Source: Lutibacter sp. (GTDB lineage: Bacteria > Bacteroidota > Bacteroidia > Flavobacteriales > Flavobacteriaceae). From it: DNA of 25,413 nt. This document shows positions 8,652 to 16,086 of the stretch, in pieces. The stretch covers positions 1 to 25,413 of the forward strand of contig JAKIVA010000041.1 of assembly GCA_021647265.1 (NCBI GenBank). Reading direction: 5' to 3'. Both the position numbers and the translations under genes were made by a program. The notes beneath the pieces were generated by a model. It saw only the letters and a list, made by a program, of their open reading frames with translations. It had not been told where the DNA came from and searched no databases. The stretch's first letter is position 1; each line of letters opens with the position of its first letter.

Positions 8652-9434
8652 TTACATCAAATATTTCCATAAAATTCGGAGTGCAACAAATGCAATTAGT
8701 AAGGCTGTTGCCTTTTTAAGTTTTATTGGAGAAATTAATTTAACACTTAACCTTGATCCTATTTGACCTCCAATTAAAACGGTAAACATTAAAATGAGAG
8801 TTATAGTTGGTTCAATTGAAAAGTTAGGATTTAAATATTGTCCGCCCAAACCGGCAATAGAGTTTACTAAAATAAAAAAACTTGAAGCTGCAGCAATTCT
8901 TTTTGGGGTATCCCATTTCGTTAGATGTAAAAGTGGTGATAAAAAAATACCCCCTCCAATACCAACCATTCCAGAAACAAATCCAATTGTTCCCCCGTAA
9001 GAAACATCTTTTACTGTAGATCTTTTAAAATTATTCTTTTTCGATTTTTTTGTAATATATTTTGAAGTCCACATTAAAATAGCAGCTATTAGGAGGGTAA
9101 TTCCTAATAGAATAAAGAAAAAAGTTTGACTAATTTTTAAATATCCACCGAAAAATGCAAATGGAATACTCATAAAAACCAAAGGGATTATCTTTTTCCA
9201 ATTAAACAGTTTGTTTTTTATATAAATGTAAGTACCTCCAGAAACTACTACAATATTACATAATAACGCAATGGCTCTAATATGTGTAAATGTCAATGAA
9301 GTTAAAGCAAGTACAGCTAAATAACTAGACCCACCTCCAAAACCAACCGACGCATATAATATGGCTATTAAAAAAAAGAGAACAACTATCTCCCAGTTTG
9401 AGGTGAATGTATTTAGAAGTAAAACAAATTCCAT
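8652..9434 (-). CDS. TSUP family permease (TauE/SafE)
   Basis: This 260-residue inner-membrane protein is the second TSUP permease of the window. The first helix region holds the family signature ILYASVGFGGGSSYLAVLAL (about residues 25-44). The second half repeats the fold with FVSGMVGIGGGIFLSPLL near 152-169, the glycine-rich turn typical of the family. It ends in a hydrophobic helix rich in Leu and Ala. It lies upstream of gltB on the same strand, separated by 157 bp, and diverges from the aldehyde dehydrogenase gene. Its substrate is unknown; sulfite, sulfonates or other small anions are typical for the family. The ATG at 9434 gives the normal length. Confidence 0.9.
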   Translation of the reverse strand: MEFVLLLNTFTSNWEIVVLFFLIAILYASVGFGGGSSYLAVLALTSLTFTHIRAIALLCNIVVVSGGTYIYIKNKLFNWKKIIPLVFMSIPFAFFGGYLKISQTFFFILLGITLLIAAILMWTSKYITKKSKKNNFKRSTVKDVSYGGTIGFVSGMVGIGGGIFLSPLLHLTKWDTPKRIAAASSFFILVNSIAGLGGQYLNPNFSIEPTITLILMFTVLIGGQIGSRLSVKLISPIKLKKATALLIAFVALRILWKYLM

Positions 9435-9505
9435 AAGGATTGAAAGTAAAGAAAGCTAAAATACAATAAATCCTCAACCTTAGGATAAGATCACTAAAAT
9501 TTAAA

Positions 9506-9524
9506 TATACTTACTTGAAGTATA
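9506..9524. promoter_or_regulatory. Inverted repeat TATACTT-n5-AAGTATA, candidate operator
   Basis: Two perfect 7-bp arms separated by ACTTG lie in the divergent gap between the TSUP gene and the aldehyde dehydrogenase gene, 120 bp before the latter's ATG. The symmetry suggests a dimeric regulator, but no regulator gene is nearby. Confidence 0.4.
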
Positions 9525-9573
9525 CTAAAAAGTGCTATAATGTTGTTATTATTGTATAAATATTAAAAGGGTT

Positions 9574-9588
9574 TACTAAATTTTAGTA
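9574..9588. promoter_or_regulatory. Palindrome TACTAAATTTTAGTA, candidate operator
   Basis: Arms TACTAAA and TTTAGTA around a single central T form a 15-bp palindrome, 56 bp before the aldehyde dehydrogenase ATG. The position suits a promoter-proximal operator. AT-rich palindromes also arise by chance in this DNA. Confidence 0.4.
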
Positions 9589-9644
9589 CTTTCCTAAGTT
9601 TTTAACAATTAAAATAAATTATTATCTTACAAAAAATAAAAATT

Positions 9645-11144
9645 ATGAGTTATTCTAAACCAAAATTTAAAGAAAAATATGGGAACTTTATTAATGGAAA
9701 ATTTGTTGACCCAGTAGGAGGTGAGTATTTTGAAAATAATTCTCCAATTGACAATTCATTAATAGCTAAATATCCAAGATCTAAAAAAGAAGATGTAGAA
9801 AATGCAGTTGCAGCAGCAAATGCAGCCAAAGAAGCTTGGGGAAATACTTCAGCAGCAGAAAGAGCAGCACTTTTAAATAAAGTAGCAGATATAATTGAAG
9901 CTAATTTAGAAGAATTTGCATTGGTTGAAACCTGTGATAATGGGAAAGCAATTAGGGAAACTCTAAATGCTGATATACCGCTATCAATAGATCATTGGCG
10001 TTATTTTGCCGCAGTAATAAGGGCTGAAGAAGGTACAGCAACAGAATTAGATGCCAACACACTTTCAATGAATATTAAAGAGCCGTTAGGAGTGGTAGCT
10101 CAAATTATTCCTTGGAACTTTCCACTGTTAATGCTGTCTTGGAAATTACCACCAGCTTTAGCAGCTGGAAATTGTGTAATTTTAAAACCAGCGGAACAAA
10201 CACCTTCAACAGCAACATTATTAATGGAGAAAATTGCAGAGGTATTTCCTCCAGGAGTAGTAAATATTATACATGGTTTTGGTCCTGAAGCAGGAAAACC
10301 ACTTGCATCTCATTCTGGAGTTGATAAGGTAGCTTTTACTGGAGAAACAACTACAGGTCAGTTAATTATGCAATATGCATCTAAAAATTTAAATCCTGTA
10401 ACTATGGAGTTAGGAGGGAAATCGCCAAATATTTTCTTTAATAGTGTTATGGATGAAGATGATGCTTTTTTGGATAAAGCAATAGAAGGAGCTGTACTAT
10501 TTGCCTTTAATCAAGGTGAAGTTTGTACTTGTCCTTCAAGAATTTTAGTTCAAGAAGACATTTATGATGCGTTTATGGAAAGAGTGATTGCAAGAACAAA
10601 AGCTATAAATCAAACAAATCCTTACGATACAAATTGTATGATGGGTGCGCAAGCTTCAAACGATCAATATGAGAAAATTCTTTCTTACATTAAGATAGGA
10701 AAAGAAGAAGGAGCGAAAGTTCTTACAGGAGGAGAAGCTTGTAAGTTAGACGGCGATTTATCAAACGGTTTTTACATTCAACCAACAATTTTAGAAGGAC
10801 ACAATAAAATGCGTGTTTTCCAAGAAGAAATTTTTGGACCTGTAGTAGCAGTTACTAAATTTAAAGATGAAACAGATGCAATTGAAATTGCAAACGATAC
10901 ACTTTATGGTTTAGGAGCAGGTGTTTGGACAAGAGATGCACATCAACTATACCAAATTCCAAGAGCAATTAAAGCAGGTAGAGTGTGGGTGAATTGTTAT
11001 CATGCTTATCCAGCTCATGCACCATTTGGAGGTTATAAAAAATCGGGTTTTGGTAGAGAAAATCATTTAATGATGATGAATCATTATCGTCAAACAAAAA
11101 ATATGTTAATTTCTTACGATAAAAATAAATTAGGTTTCTTTTAG
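9645..11144 (+). CDS. NAD-dependent aldehyde dehydrogenase (AldB/ExaC type)
   Basis: This cytosolic enzyme oxidises an aliphatic aldehyde, most likely acetaldehyde, to the acid. The 499-residue protein has all aldehyde dehydrogenase landmarks: IPWNFPLLMLSWKLPPALAAGN (156-177), the nucleotide-binding FTGETTTGQ (231-239), catalytic Glu255 in MELGGKSPN, and catalytic Cys294 in NQGEVCTCPSR. The GEVCTCPSR form is characteristic of the AldB/ExaC acetaldehyde dehydrogenases. The next gene encodes a DUF779 protein, the usual partner of this subfamily, and acetyl-CoA synthetase follows further down. This supports a two-carbon route from ethanol or acetaldehyde to acetyl-CoA. Two palindromes lie in its promoter region and a strong hairpin follows its stop. 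Confidence 0.95.
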   Translation: MSYSKPKFKEKYGNFINGKFVDPVGGEYFENNSPIDNSLIAKYPRSKKEDVENAVAAANAAKEAWGNTSAAERAALLNKVADIIEANLEEFALVETCDNGKAIRETLNADIPLSIDHWRYFAAVIRAEEGTATELDANTLSMNIKEPLGVVAQIIPWNFPLLMLSWKLPPALAAGNCVILKPAEQTPSTATLLMEKIAEVFPPGVVNIIHGFGPEAGKPLASHSGVDKVAFTGETTTGQLIMQYASKNLNPVTMELGGKSPNIFFNSVMDEDDAFLDKAIEGAVLFAFNQGEVCTCPSRILVQEDIYDAFMERVIARTKAINQTNPYDTNCMMGAQASNDQYEKILSYIKIGKEEGAKVLTGGEACKLDGDLSNGFYIQPTILEGHNKMRVFQEEIFGPVVAVTKFKDETDAIEIANDTLYGLGAGVWTRDAHQLYQIPRAIKAGRVWVNCYHAYPAHAPFGGYKKSGFGRENHLMMMNHYRQTKNMLISYDKNKLGFF

Positions 11145-11166
11145 GAGATAATTATTATAAATATAT

Positions 11167-11199
11167 ATGGTTGATTAATTATTTAATCAACCATTTTTT
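11167..11199 (+). terminator. Strong rho-independent terminator after aldehyde dehydrogenase gene
   Basis: A perfect 12-bp stem, ATGGTTGATTAA paired with TTAATCAACCAT, has a 4-nt loop and runs into a T tract (to 11199). It sits between the aldehyde dehydrogenase stop and the DUF779 ATG, ending only 12 nt before that ATG. Confidence 0.85.
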
Positions 11200-11211
11200 A
11201 ATATAAATAAC

Positions 11212-11574
11212 ATGAAATATGAAAGGGTTGCAATAACTGATGAAGCAATAAAAATTGTTGAAGAACTTAAAGCTAAATATGGAGAGTTAATATTTCATCA
11301 AAGTGGAGGTTGTTGTGATGGATCTGCACCAATGCTTTTTGAAAAGGAGGATATGTATTTAGACGATAGTGATATCTTGTTGGGACAGCTTGCAGGTGTA
11401 AATTATTATATGAATCAAGATCAATTTGAATATTGGAAACACACACATTTAACGGTGGATGTTACGGAAGGAAGAGGTTCTAGTTTTTCACTTGAAATAC
11501 CTTTAGGCGTTAGGTTTATAATTCATTCAAGGATATTAACAGAAAAAGAAAATAATGTTTTAAATAATTTGTAA
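11212..11574 (+). CDS. DUF779 domain protein
   Basis: This 120-residue protein of the DUF779 family is typically encoded next to AldB/ExaC-type aldehyde dehydrogenases, as it is here. It carries the conserved HQSGGCCDGSAPMLF block (about residues 29-43) with a vicinal Cys pair. Further acidic and His-containing segments follow (WKHTHLTVDV, then RGSSFSLE near 97-104). No signal peptide or membrane segment is visible. The biochemical role is unknown; a link to aldehyde dehydrogenase function is inferred from gene neighbourhood only. The ATG follows a strong terminator hairpin by 12 nt, so its expression relative to the enzyme may be low or depend on read-through. Confidence 0.9.
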   Translation: MKYERVAITDEAIKIVEELKAKYGELIFHQSGGCCDGSAPMLFEKEDMYLDDSDILLGQLAGVNYYMNQDQFEYWKHTHLTVDVTEGRGSSFSLEIPLGVRFIIHSRILTEKENNVLNNL

Positions 11575-11645
11575 AAATTATATTATTTTTGTTAAAAAAG
11601 TAATTTTAATTTAGTTTTAGTATAATAAATTTATGTATGTAACTG

Positions 11646-11653
11646 TATTTTTG
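11646..11653 (+). promoter_or_regulatory. Candidate -7 box TATTTTTG upstream of the symporter operon
   Basis: TATTTTTG matches TAnnTTTG in the 171-bp gap before the DUF4212 gene, leaving a leader of about 90 nt. No -33 box is obvious, so this is tentative. Confidence 0.35.
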
Positions 11654-11745
11654 ATATTTATTCTAAGAAAACTATATTTTAATAAAATAAATTTTTACAT
11701 TGCTTTGAAATAGTAAAATATTTACTTCTAACTCACCTTGATTTT

Positions 11746-12000
11746 ATGGATAAACAGTATCAAAAAAAGTATTGGAAAAACAACTTGAAATATCTCACTA
11801 TACTTTTATTAATATGGTTTTTAGTTTCTTATGTATTCGGTATTATACTTGTAGATACTCTGAATAAAATTAAAATAGGTGGCTTTAAACTTGGTTTTTG
11901 GTTTGCTCAGCAGGGATCAATTTATGTATTTGTAATTTTAATTTTTGTGTACATAAAACTGATGAATAAATTGGATAAAAAATATAATTTAGAAGAGTAA
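11746..12000 (+). CDS. DUF4212 protein, small subunit of sodium/substrate symporter
   Basis: This 84-residue membrane protein has two predicted helices (about residues 15-37 and 51-71) and a positively charged N-terminus. The pattern KYWKNNLKYLTILLLIWFLVSYVFG and the FWFAQQGSIYVFVILIF segment are typical of DUF4212. Members of this family are encoded directly before VC_2705-type sodium:solute symporters and are regarded as a small accessory subunit. The symporter gene starts seven bases after its stop, which supports co-translation. The precise role, assembly or gating, is not known. Confidence 0.93.
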   Translation: MDKQYQKKYWKNNLKYLTILLLIWFLVSYVFGIILVDTLNKIKIGGFKLGFWFAQQGSIYVFVILIFVYIKLMNKLDKKYNLEE

Positions 12001-12007
12001 GTAAGAT

Positions 12008-13693
12008 ATGGATATTCAGACGTGGACGTGGGGTATAGTAGGTTTTACATTTACACTATATATTGGTATTGCAATTTGGTCTAGAGCGAGTTCAACAGGT
12101 GAATTTTACGTTGCAGGAAAAGGAGTGCACCCAATAGCAAATGGATTGGCAACTGCTGCAGATTGGATGTCTGCTGCATCGTTTATTTCTATGGCAGGGT
12201 TAATTTCCTTTAGTGGTTATGATGGCTCAGTTTATTTAATGGGGTGGACTGGAGGTTATGTATTGCTTGCTTTATTGTTGGCTCCTTATCTAAGAAAATT
12301 TGGAAAATTTACAGTGCCTGATTTTATTGGGGATAGGTATTATTCGGATGTTGCTAGAGTAGTTGCAGTAGTTTGTGCTTTAATTATTTCATTTACCTAT
12401 GTTGCAGGTCAAATGAGAGGTGTTGGTTTAGTATTTTCTCGTTTCTTAGAAGTAAACATAAATACAGGCGTAATTATAGGAATGTTTATAGTATTATTTT
12501 ATGCCGTTTTAGGAGGTATGAAAGGAATTACATATACTCAGGTTGCACAATATTGTGTGTTAATTTTTGCTTTTATGGTTCCTGCCATTTTCATCTCAAT
12601 TCAAATGACTGGAAATCCAATTCCTCAATTAGGATTTGGAAGTAGTACAGATGGAGTTTATTTGTTAGACAAATTAGATGGTTTACATAGGGAATTAGGG
12701 TTTCACGAATACACTTCAGGGAATAAATCTAAAATAGATATGTTTTTTATTACTGGAGCTTTAATGGTTGGTACGGCTGGTTTACCACATGTAATTGTTA
12801 GGTTTTTTACGGTTAAAAAAGTAAGTGATGCACGTAAATCTGCAGGTTGGGCATTATTATTTATTGCAATTTTATATACAACTGCACCTGCAATTGCCGT
12901 ATTTGCAAGAATAAATATGATTGAAACAGTTAGTAATAAAAAATATACTGAATTGCCTAATTGGTTTTCAAATTGGGAAAAAACAGGCTTAATTTCATTT
13001 GATGATAAAAATAATGATGGATTAATTCAATATGTTGCTGATACTTCAGTAAATGAATTAACAATAGACAAAGATATAATGGTACTTGCAAATCCAGAAA
13101 TAGCATATTTACCAAATTGGGTAATTGCTTTGGTAGCTGCAGGAGGTTTGGCAGCTGCTTTATCAACTGCCGCAGGTTTGTTATTGGTAATATCTGCATC
13201 AATTTCACATGATATTATTAAGAAAATTGTGAATCCAAAAATTTCTGAAAAAGGAGAATTAGTAGCCGCAAGGTTATCAGCAGTAATTGCAGTAATTATT
13301 GCAGGTTGGTTTGGTATTAATCCTCCCGGTTTTGTCGCCGCAACTGTAGCATTAGCTTTTGGGCTTGCTGCTGCTTCTTTTTTTCCAGCTATTGTTTTGG
13401 GTATTTTTCATAAAAGAATGAATAAAGAAGGGGCTATAGCAGGGATGGTTGTTGGAATGGTTTTAATGCTGTATTATATGATGAGATTTAAATTTGATTG
13501 GTTTGGAGGAGGTACCAAAGATGATTGGTGGTTTGGAGTTTCTCCTGAAGGTTTTGGAACATTCGCTATGCTTGTAAATTTTGTAGTATCATTAATAATT
13601 GCTTCATTTACACCTAAACCACCAAAAGAAGTACAAGAAATAGTAGATAATATTAGAATTCCATTAGGTGCTAATGAAGCACAAATACATTAA
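12008..13693 (+). CDS. Sodium:solute symporter, VC_2705 subfamily (acetate/ActP-like)
   Basis: This 561-residue inner-membrane transporter belongs to the SSS family. It starts with TFTLYIGIAIWSR, followed by GEFYVAGKGVHPIANGLATAADWMSAASFI, the conserved helix 1 region of this family. The AAALSTAAGLLLVISASISHDI block near 380-400 is the classic SSS signature region. Roughly 13 membrane helices are expected. A hydrophilic loop near 210-245 and another near 305-360 are larger than in ActP and occur in the VC_2705 subgroup. It lies between the DUF4212 subunit and acetyl-CoA synthetase (11 bp before acs). Acetate or another short carboxylate is therefore the likely substrate. This is inference from context. 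Confidence 0.93.
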   Translation: MDIQTWTWGIVGFTFTLYIGIAIWSRASSTGEFYVAGKGVHPIANGLATAADWMSAASFISMAGLISFSGYDGSVYLMGWTGGYVLLALLLAPYLRKFGKFTVPDFIGDRYYSDVARVVAVVCALIISFTYVAGQMRGVGLVFSRFLEVNINTGVIIGMFIVLFYAVLGGMKGITYTQVAQYCVLIFAFMVPAIFISIQMTGNPIPQLGFGSSTDGVYLLDKLDGLHRELGFHEYTSGNKSKIDMFFITGALMVGTAGLPHVIVRFFTVKKVSDARKSAGWALLFIAILYTTAPAIAVFARINMIETVSNKKYTELPNWFSNWEKTGLISFDDKNNDGLIQYVADTSVNELTIDKDIMVLANPEIAYLPNWVIALVAAGGLAAALSTAAGLLLVISASISHDIIKKIVNPKISEKGELVAARLSAVIAVIIAGWFGINPPGFVAATVALAFGLAAASFFPAIVLGIFHKRMNKEGAIAGMVVGMVLMLYYMMRFKFDWFGGGTKDDWWFGVSPEGFGTFAMLVNFVVSLIIASFTPKPPKEVQEIVDNIRIPLGANEAQIH

Positions 13694-13704
13694 AAAATAT
13701 AAAA

Positions 13705-15618
13705 ATGAGTAACTATCACATCAAACATTTAGAAGAATACTATCAAGTTTATAGAAAATCAATTCGGTATCCAGAAGTTTTTTGGGAGGAAGTGGCTGAA
13801 GAGCATTTTGTTTGGCGAAAACGTTGGGATAAGGTATTGAGCTGGGATTTTTCAAAACCTGAAGTAACGTGGTATAAAGGTGCTAAATTGAATATTACTG
13901 AAAACTGTATTGATAGACACTTAAGAATTAGAGGAGAAAAAACGGCTATTTTATTTGAACCAAATAATCCTGATGAAGAAGCACAACATATTACTTATCA
14001 GCAATTATATGAACGTGTAAATAAGTTTGCCAATGTGTTAAAAGAGCAAGGAATTAAAAAAGGAGATAGGGTATGTATATATTTACCTATGATTCCAGAA
14101 TTAGCAATTTCTTTATTGGCTTGTGCACGTATTGGAGCAATTCACTCTGTCGTTTTTGCAGGTTTTTCATCAACAGCATTGGCGACAAGAATTAATGACG
14201 CTGATTGTAAAATGGTAATCACTTCTGATGGATCATATAGGGGAAGTAAAACCATAGATTTAAAAGGAATTGTTGACGAGGGAGTTGCACAATGTCCTTG
14301 TGTTGAGACCGTATTAGTTGCAAAGCGTATTCATTCTGAAATTAATATGAAAGAAGGTCGTGATCAATGGTTACAACCATTATTGGATGTAGCATCTAAT
14401 GAATGTGATCCAGAAATTATGGATGCTGAAGACCCATTATTTATATTGTATACATCAGGGTCTACAGGAAAGCCAAAAGGAATGGTACATTCAACTGCTG
14501 GCTATATGATTTATACTGCATATACATTTAAAAATGTATTTAATTATAGAGAAAATGATGTCTATTGGTGTACCGCCGATATAGGATGGATTACAGGTCA
14601 TAGCTATATTGTGTACGGTCCATTAGCTAATGGAGCTACTACTGTTATGTTTGAAGGAGTTCCAAACTACCCCGATTATGGACGTTTTTGGGAAATAGTG
14701 GAAAAGCATAAAATTAATCAGTTTTATACAGCCCCAACAGCAATTAGAGCACTAGCTAAAGAAAATTTAGAATTTGTTGACAACTATGATTTATCATCAT
14801 TAAAAGTATTAGGAACGGTTGGAGAACCAATTAATGAAGAAGCTTGGCACTGGTATAACGATAATGTAGGGAAAAAGAAATGTCCTATTGTAGACACGTG
14901 GTGGCAAACAGAAACAGGAGGAATGATGATTTCGCCTATACCGTATGCTACACCTACAAAACCAACGTATGCAACCTTGCCTTTACCAGGGGTTCAATTG
15001 GCTTTAATGGATGAAAATGGAGAAGAAATAAAAGGAAACCAAGTAGATGGACGCTTATGTATTAAATTTCCTTGGCCTGCTATGGCGAGAACAATTTGGG
15101 GAAATCATGAACGCTATAGAGAAACATACTTTTCGGCTTTTAAAAATATGTATTTTACAGGTGATGGAGCATTGCGTGATGAAGTTGGATATTATAGAAT
15201 AACAGGAAGGGTAGATGATGTAATTATTGTATCTGGCCATAATTTAGGAACAGCTCCAATTGAAGATGCAATTAACGAGCACCAAGCAGTTGCAGAATCT
15301 GCTATTGTTGGTTTTCCTCATGATATTAAAGGAAGTGCTCTTTATGGGTTTGTAATTCTTAAAGAAACAGGAGAATCTCGTAATCATGAAAATTTGCGAA
15401 AAGAAATTAACCAAATTATTACAGAACATATTGGTCCAATTGCTAAACTAGATAAAATACAGTTTACTACTGGTTTGCCTAAAACAAGAAGCGGTAAAAT
15501 AATGCGTAGAATTTTACGCAAAATAGCTGAGAATGAAACTTCGAATTTAGGAGATATTTCTACCTTACTAAATCCTGACGTAGTACAGTCTATTATTAAT
15601 GGCTCACTTGTAAAATAG
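13705..15618 (+). CDS. acs: Acetyl-CoA synthetase (acetate--CoA ligase)
   Basis: This cytosolic AMP-forming enzyme makes acetyl-CoA from acetate, ATP and CoA. The 637-residue protein has the usual length and motifs. They are the ATP-binding P-loop YTSGSTGKPKGMVHS (about 249-263), the adenylation motif TWWQTETGG (about 398-406), the hinge region GDGALRDEVGYY with TGRVDDVIIVSGHNLGT, and the C-terminal PKTRSGKIMRR. The last carries the catalytic Lys, whose acetylation controls this family. In place of the common VSGHRLGT the sequence has VSGHNLGT. It is the last gene of the acetate module and is followed by a terminator. It would use acetate imported by the symporter or made by the aldehyde dehydrogenase. 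Confidence 0.97.
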   Translation: MSNYHIKHLEEYYQVYRKSIRYPEVFWEEVAEEHFVWRKRWDKVLSWDFSKPEVTWYKGAKLNITENCIDRHLRIRGEKTAILFEPNNPDEEAQHITYQQLYERVNKFANVLKEQGIKKGDRVCIYLPMIPELAISLLACARIGAIHSVVFAGFSSTALATRINDADCKMVITSDGSYRGSKTIDLKGIVDEGVAQCPCVETVLVAKRIHSEINMKEGRDQWLQPLLDVASNECDPEIMDAEDPLFILYTSGSTGKPKGMVHSTAGYMIYTAYTFKNVFNYRENDVYWCTADIGWITGHSYIVYGPLANGATTVMFEGVPNYPDYGRFWEIVEKHKINQFYTAPTAIRALAKENLEFVDNYDLSSLKVLGTVGEPINEEAWHWYNDNVGKKKCPIVDTWWQTETGGMMISPIPYATPTKPTYATLPLPGVQLALMDENGEEIKGNQVDGRLCIKFPWPAMARTIWGNHERYRETYFSAFKNMYFTGDGALRDEVGYYRITGRVDDVIIVSGHNLGTAPIEDAINEHQAVAESAIVGFPHDIKGSALYGFVILKETGESRNHENLRKEINQIITEHIGPIAKLDKIQFTTGLPKTRSGKIMRRILRKIAENETSNLGDISTLLNPDVVQSIINGSLVK

Positions 15619-15645
15619 ACTATCTTCAGTAGTTAAAGATTCTAA

Positions 15646-15684
15646 AATACCAATCTGATGTTCATTCAAATTGGTATTTTTTTT
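15646..15684 (+). terminator. Rho-independent terminator after acs
   Basis: The arms AATACCAAT and ATTGGTATT enclose a 15-nt loop and are followed by a run of T. It lies 28 nt after the acs stop and separates the acetate genes from the nap cluster. Confidence 0.85.
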
Positions 15685-15777
15685 GAAAATATTCCTTAAA
15701 AATAGACATTAAAAGATAAAAACATCTTTATATCGTTATTTAGATTTATTTTAAATTAAATATTAAAATTTAAAAAC

Positions 15778-15789
15778 TGACATAAGTCA
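15778..15789 (+). promoter_or_regulatory. Crp/Fnr-type site TGACATAAGTCA upstream of napD
   Basis: TGAC-n4-GTCA is a perfect inverted repeat of the length and shape used by Crp/Fnr-family activators. Its centre (15783.5) is 41.5 bp before the start of transcription predicted from the TATCTTTG box, which is the classic class II activator position. The identity of the regulator is inferred only by pattern. Confidence 0.5.
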
Positions 15790-15813
15790 TTTTTCCTGTT
15801 AAATAAATACAAT

Positions 15814-15821
15814 TATCTTTG
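15814..15821 (+). promoter_or_regulatory. -7 box TATCTTTG of the nap operon
   Basis: TATCTTTG matches the Bacteroidota -7 consensus and lies 25 nt before the napD ATG. No good TTTG -33 box exists at the usual distance, which fits a promoter that depends on an activator bound near -41. Confidence 0.6.
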
Positions 15822-15834
15822 TAACAAATGTTAC
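15821..15834 (+). promoter_or_regulatory. Palindrome GTAACAAATGTTAC over the nap transcription start
   Basis: GTAAC-n4-GTTAC is a perfect inverted repeat that shares its first base with the -7 box and covers the expected start of transcription. A protein bound here would be expected to repress. Both this and the TGAC site have Crp/Fnr-like half-site spacing of four. Confidence 0.5.
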
Positions 15835-15846
15835 TAAACTAAGAAA

Positions 15847-16077
15847 ATGCCAATAAAAAGTTATGTACTTCATTATGAAGAAAGTAAGCGGGAAGAGTTA
15901 GTTAAAGGGCTTCAAAAACTACAAGGTTGTGAAATTATCCCTGCACAAAATCATGCTGTAATAGTTTTAGTTACTGAAACTGAGACAGAAGAATTAGATA
16001 ATAAATTATATCATAAATTATTAGAAATAAAAGGATTGAAGCACGTATCATTAGTTTCGGGCTTTGACACTAAATAA
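15847..16077 (+). CDS. napD: NapD, chaperone for NapA
   Basis: This 76-residue cytoplasmic protein of the NapD family binds the Tat signal peptide of NapA and delays export until the molybdenum cofactor is inserted. The ferredoxin-like fold pattern of the family is visible: SYVLHYEESKREELVKGLQKLQGCEI, then HAVIVLVTETETEELDNKL, then LEIKGLKHVSLVSGF. It is the first gene of the cluster and lies nine bases before napA. The upstream region holds a -7 box and two palindromes. Confidence 0.88.
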   Translation: MPIKSYVLHYEESKREELVKGLQKLQGCEIIPAQNHAVIVLVTETETEELDNKLYHKLLEIKGLKHVSLVSGFDTK

Positions 16078-16086
16078 CCTATAAAT

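Noticed and set aside
340..9434. The two TSUP permeases as a recent gene duplication
   Set aside because: Apart from the glycine-rich family motifs the two proteins differ throughout, so they are only distant paralogues.
12957..13208. Antisense open frame inside the symporter gene
   Set aside because: Its composition (Leu/Gln/Pro repeats) follows from the opposite strand of conserved membrane helices, and it has no promoter or family match.
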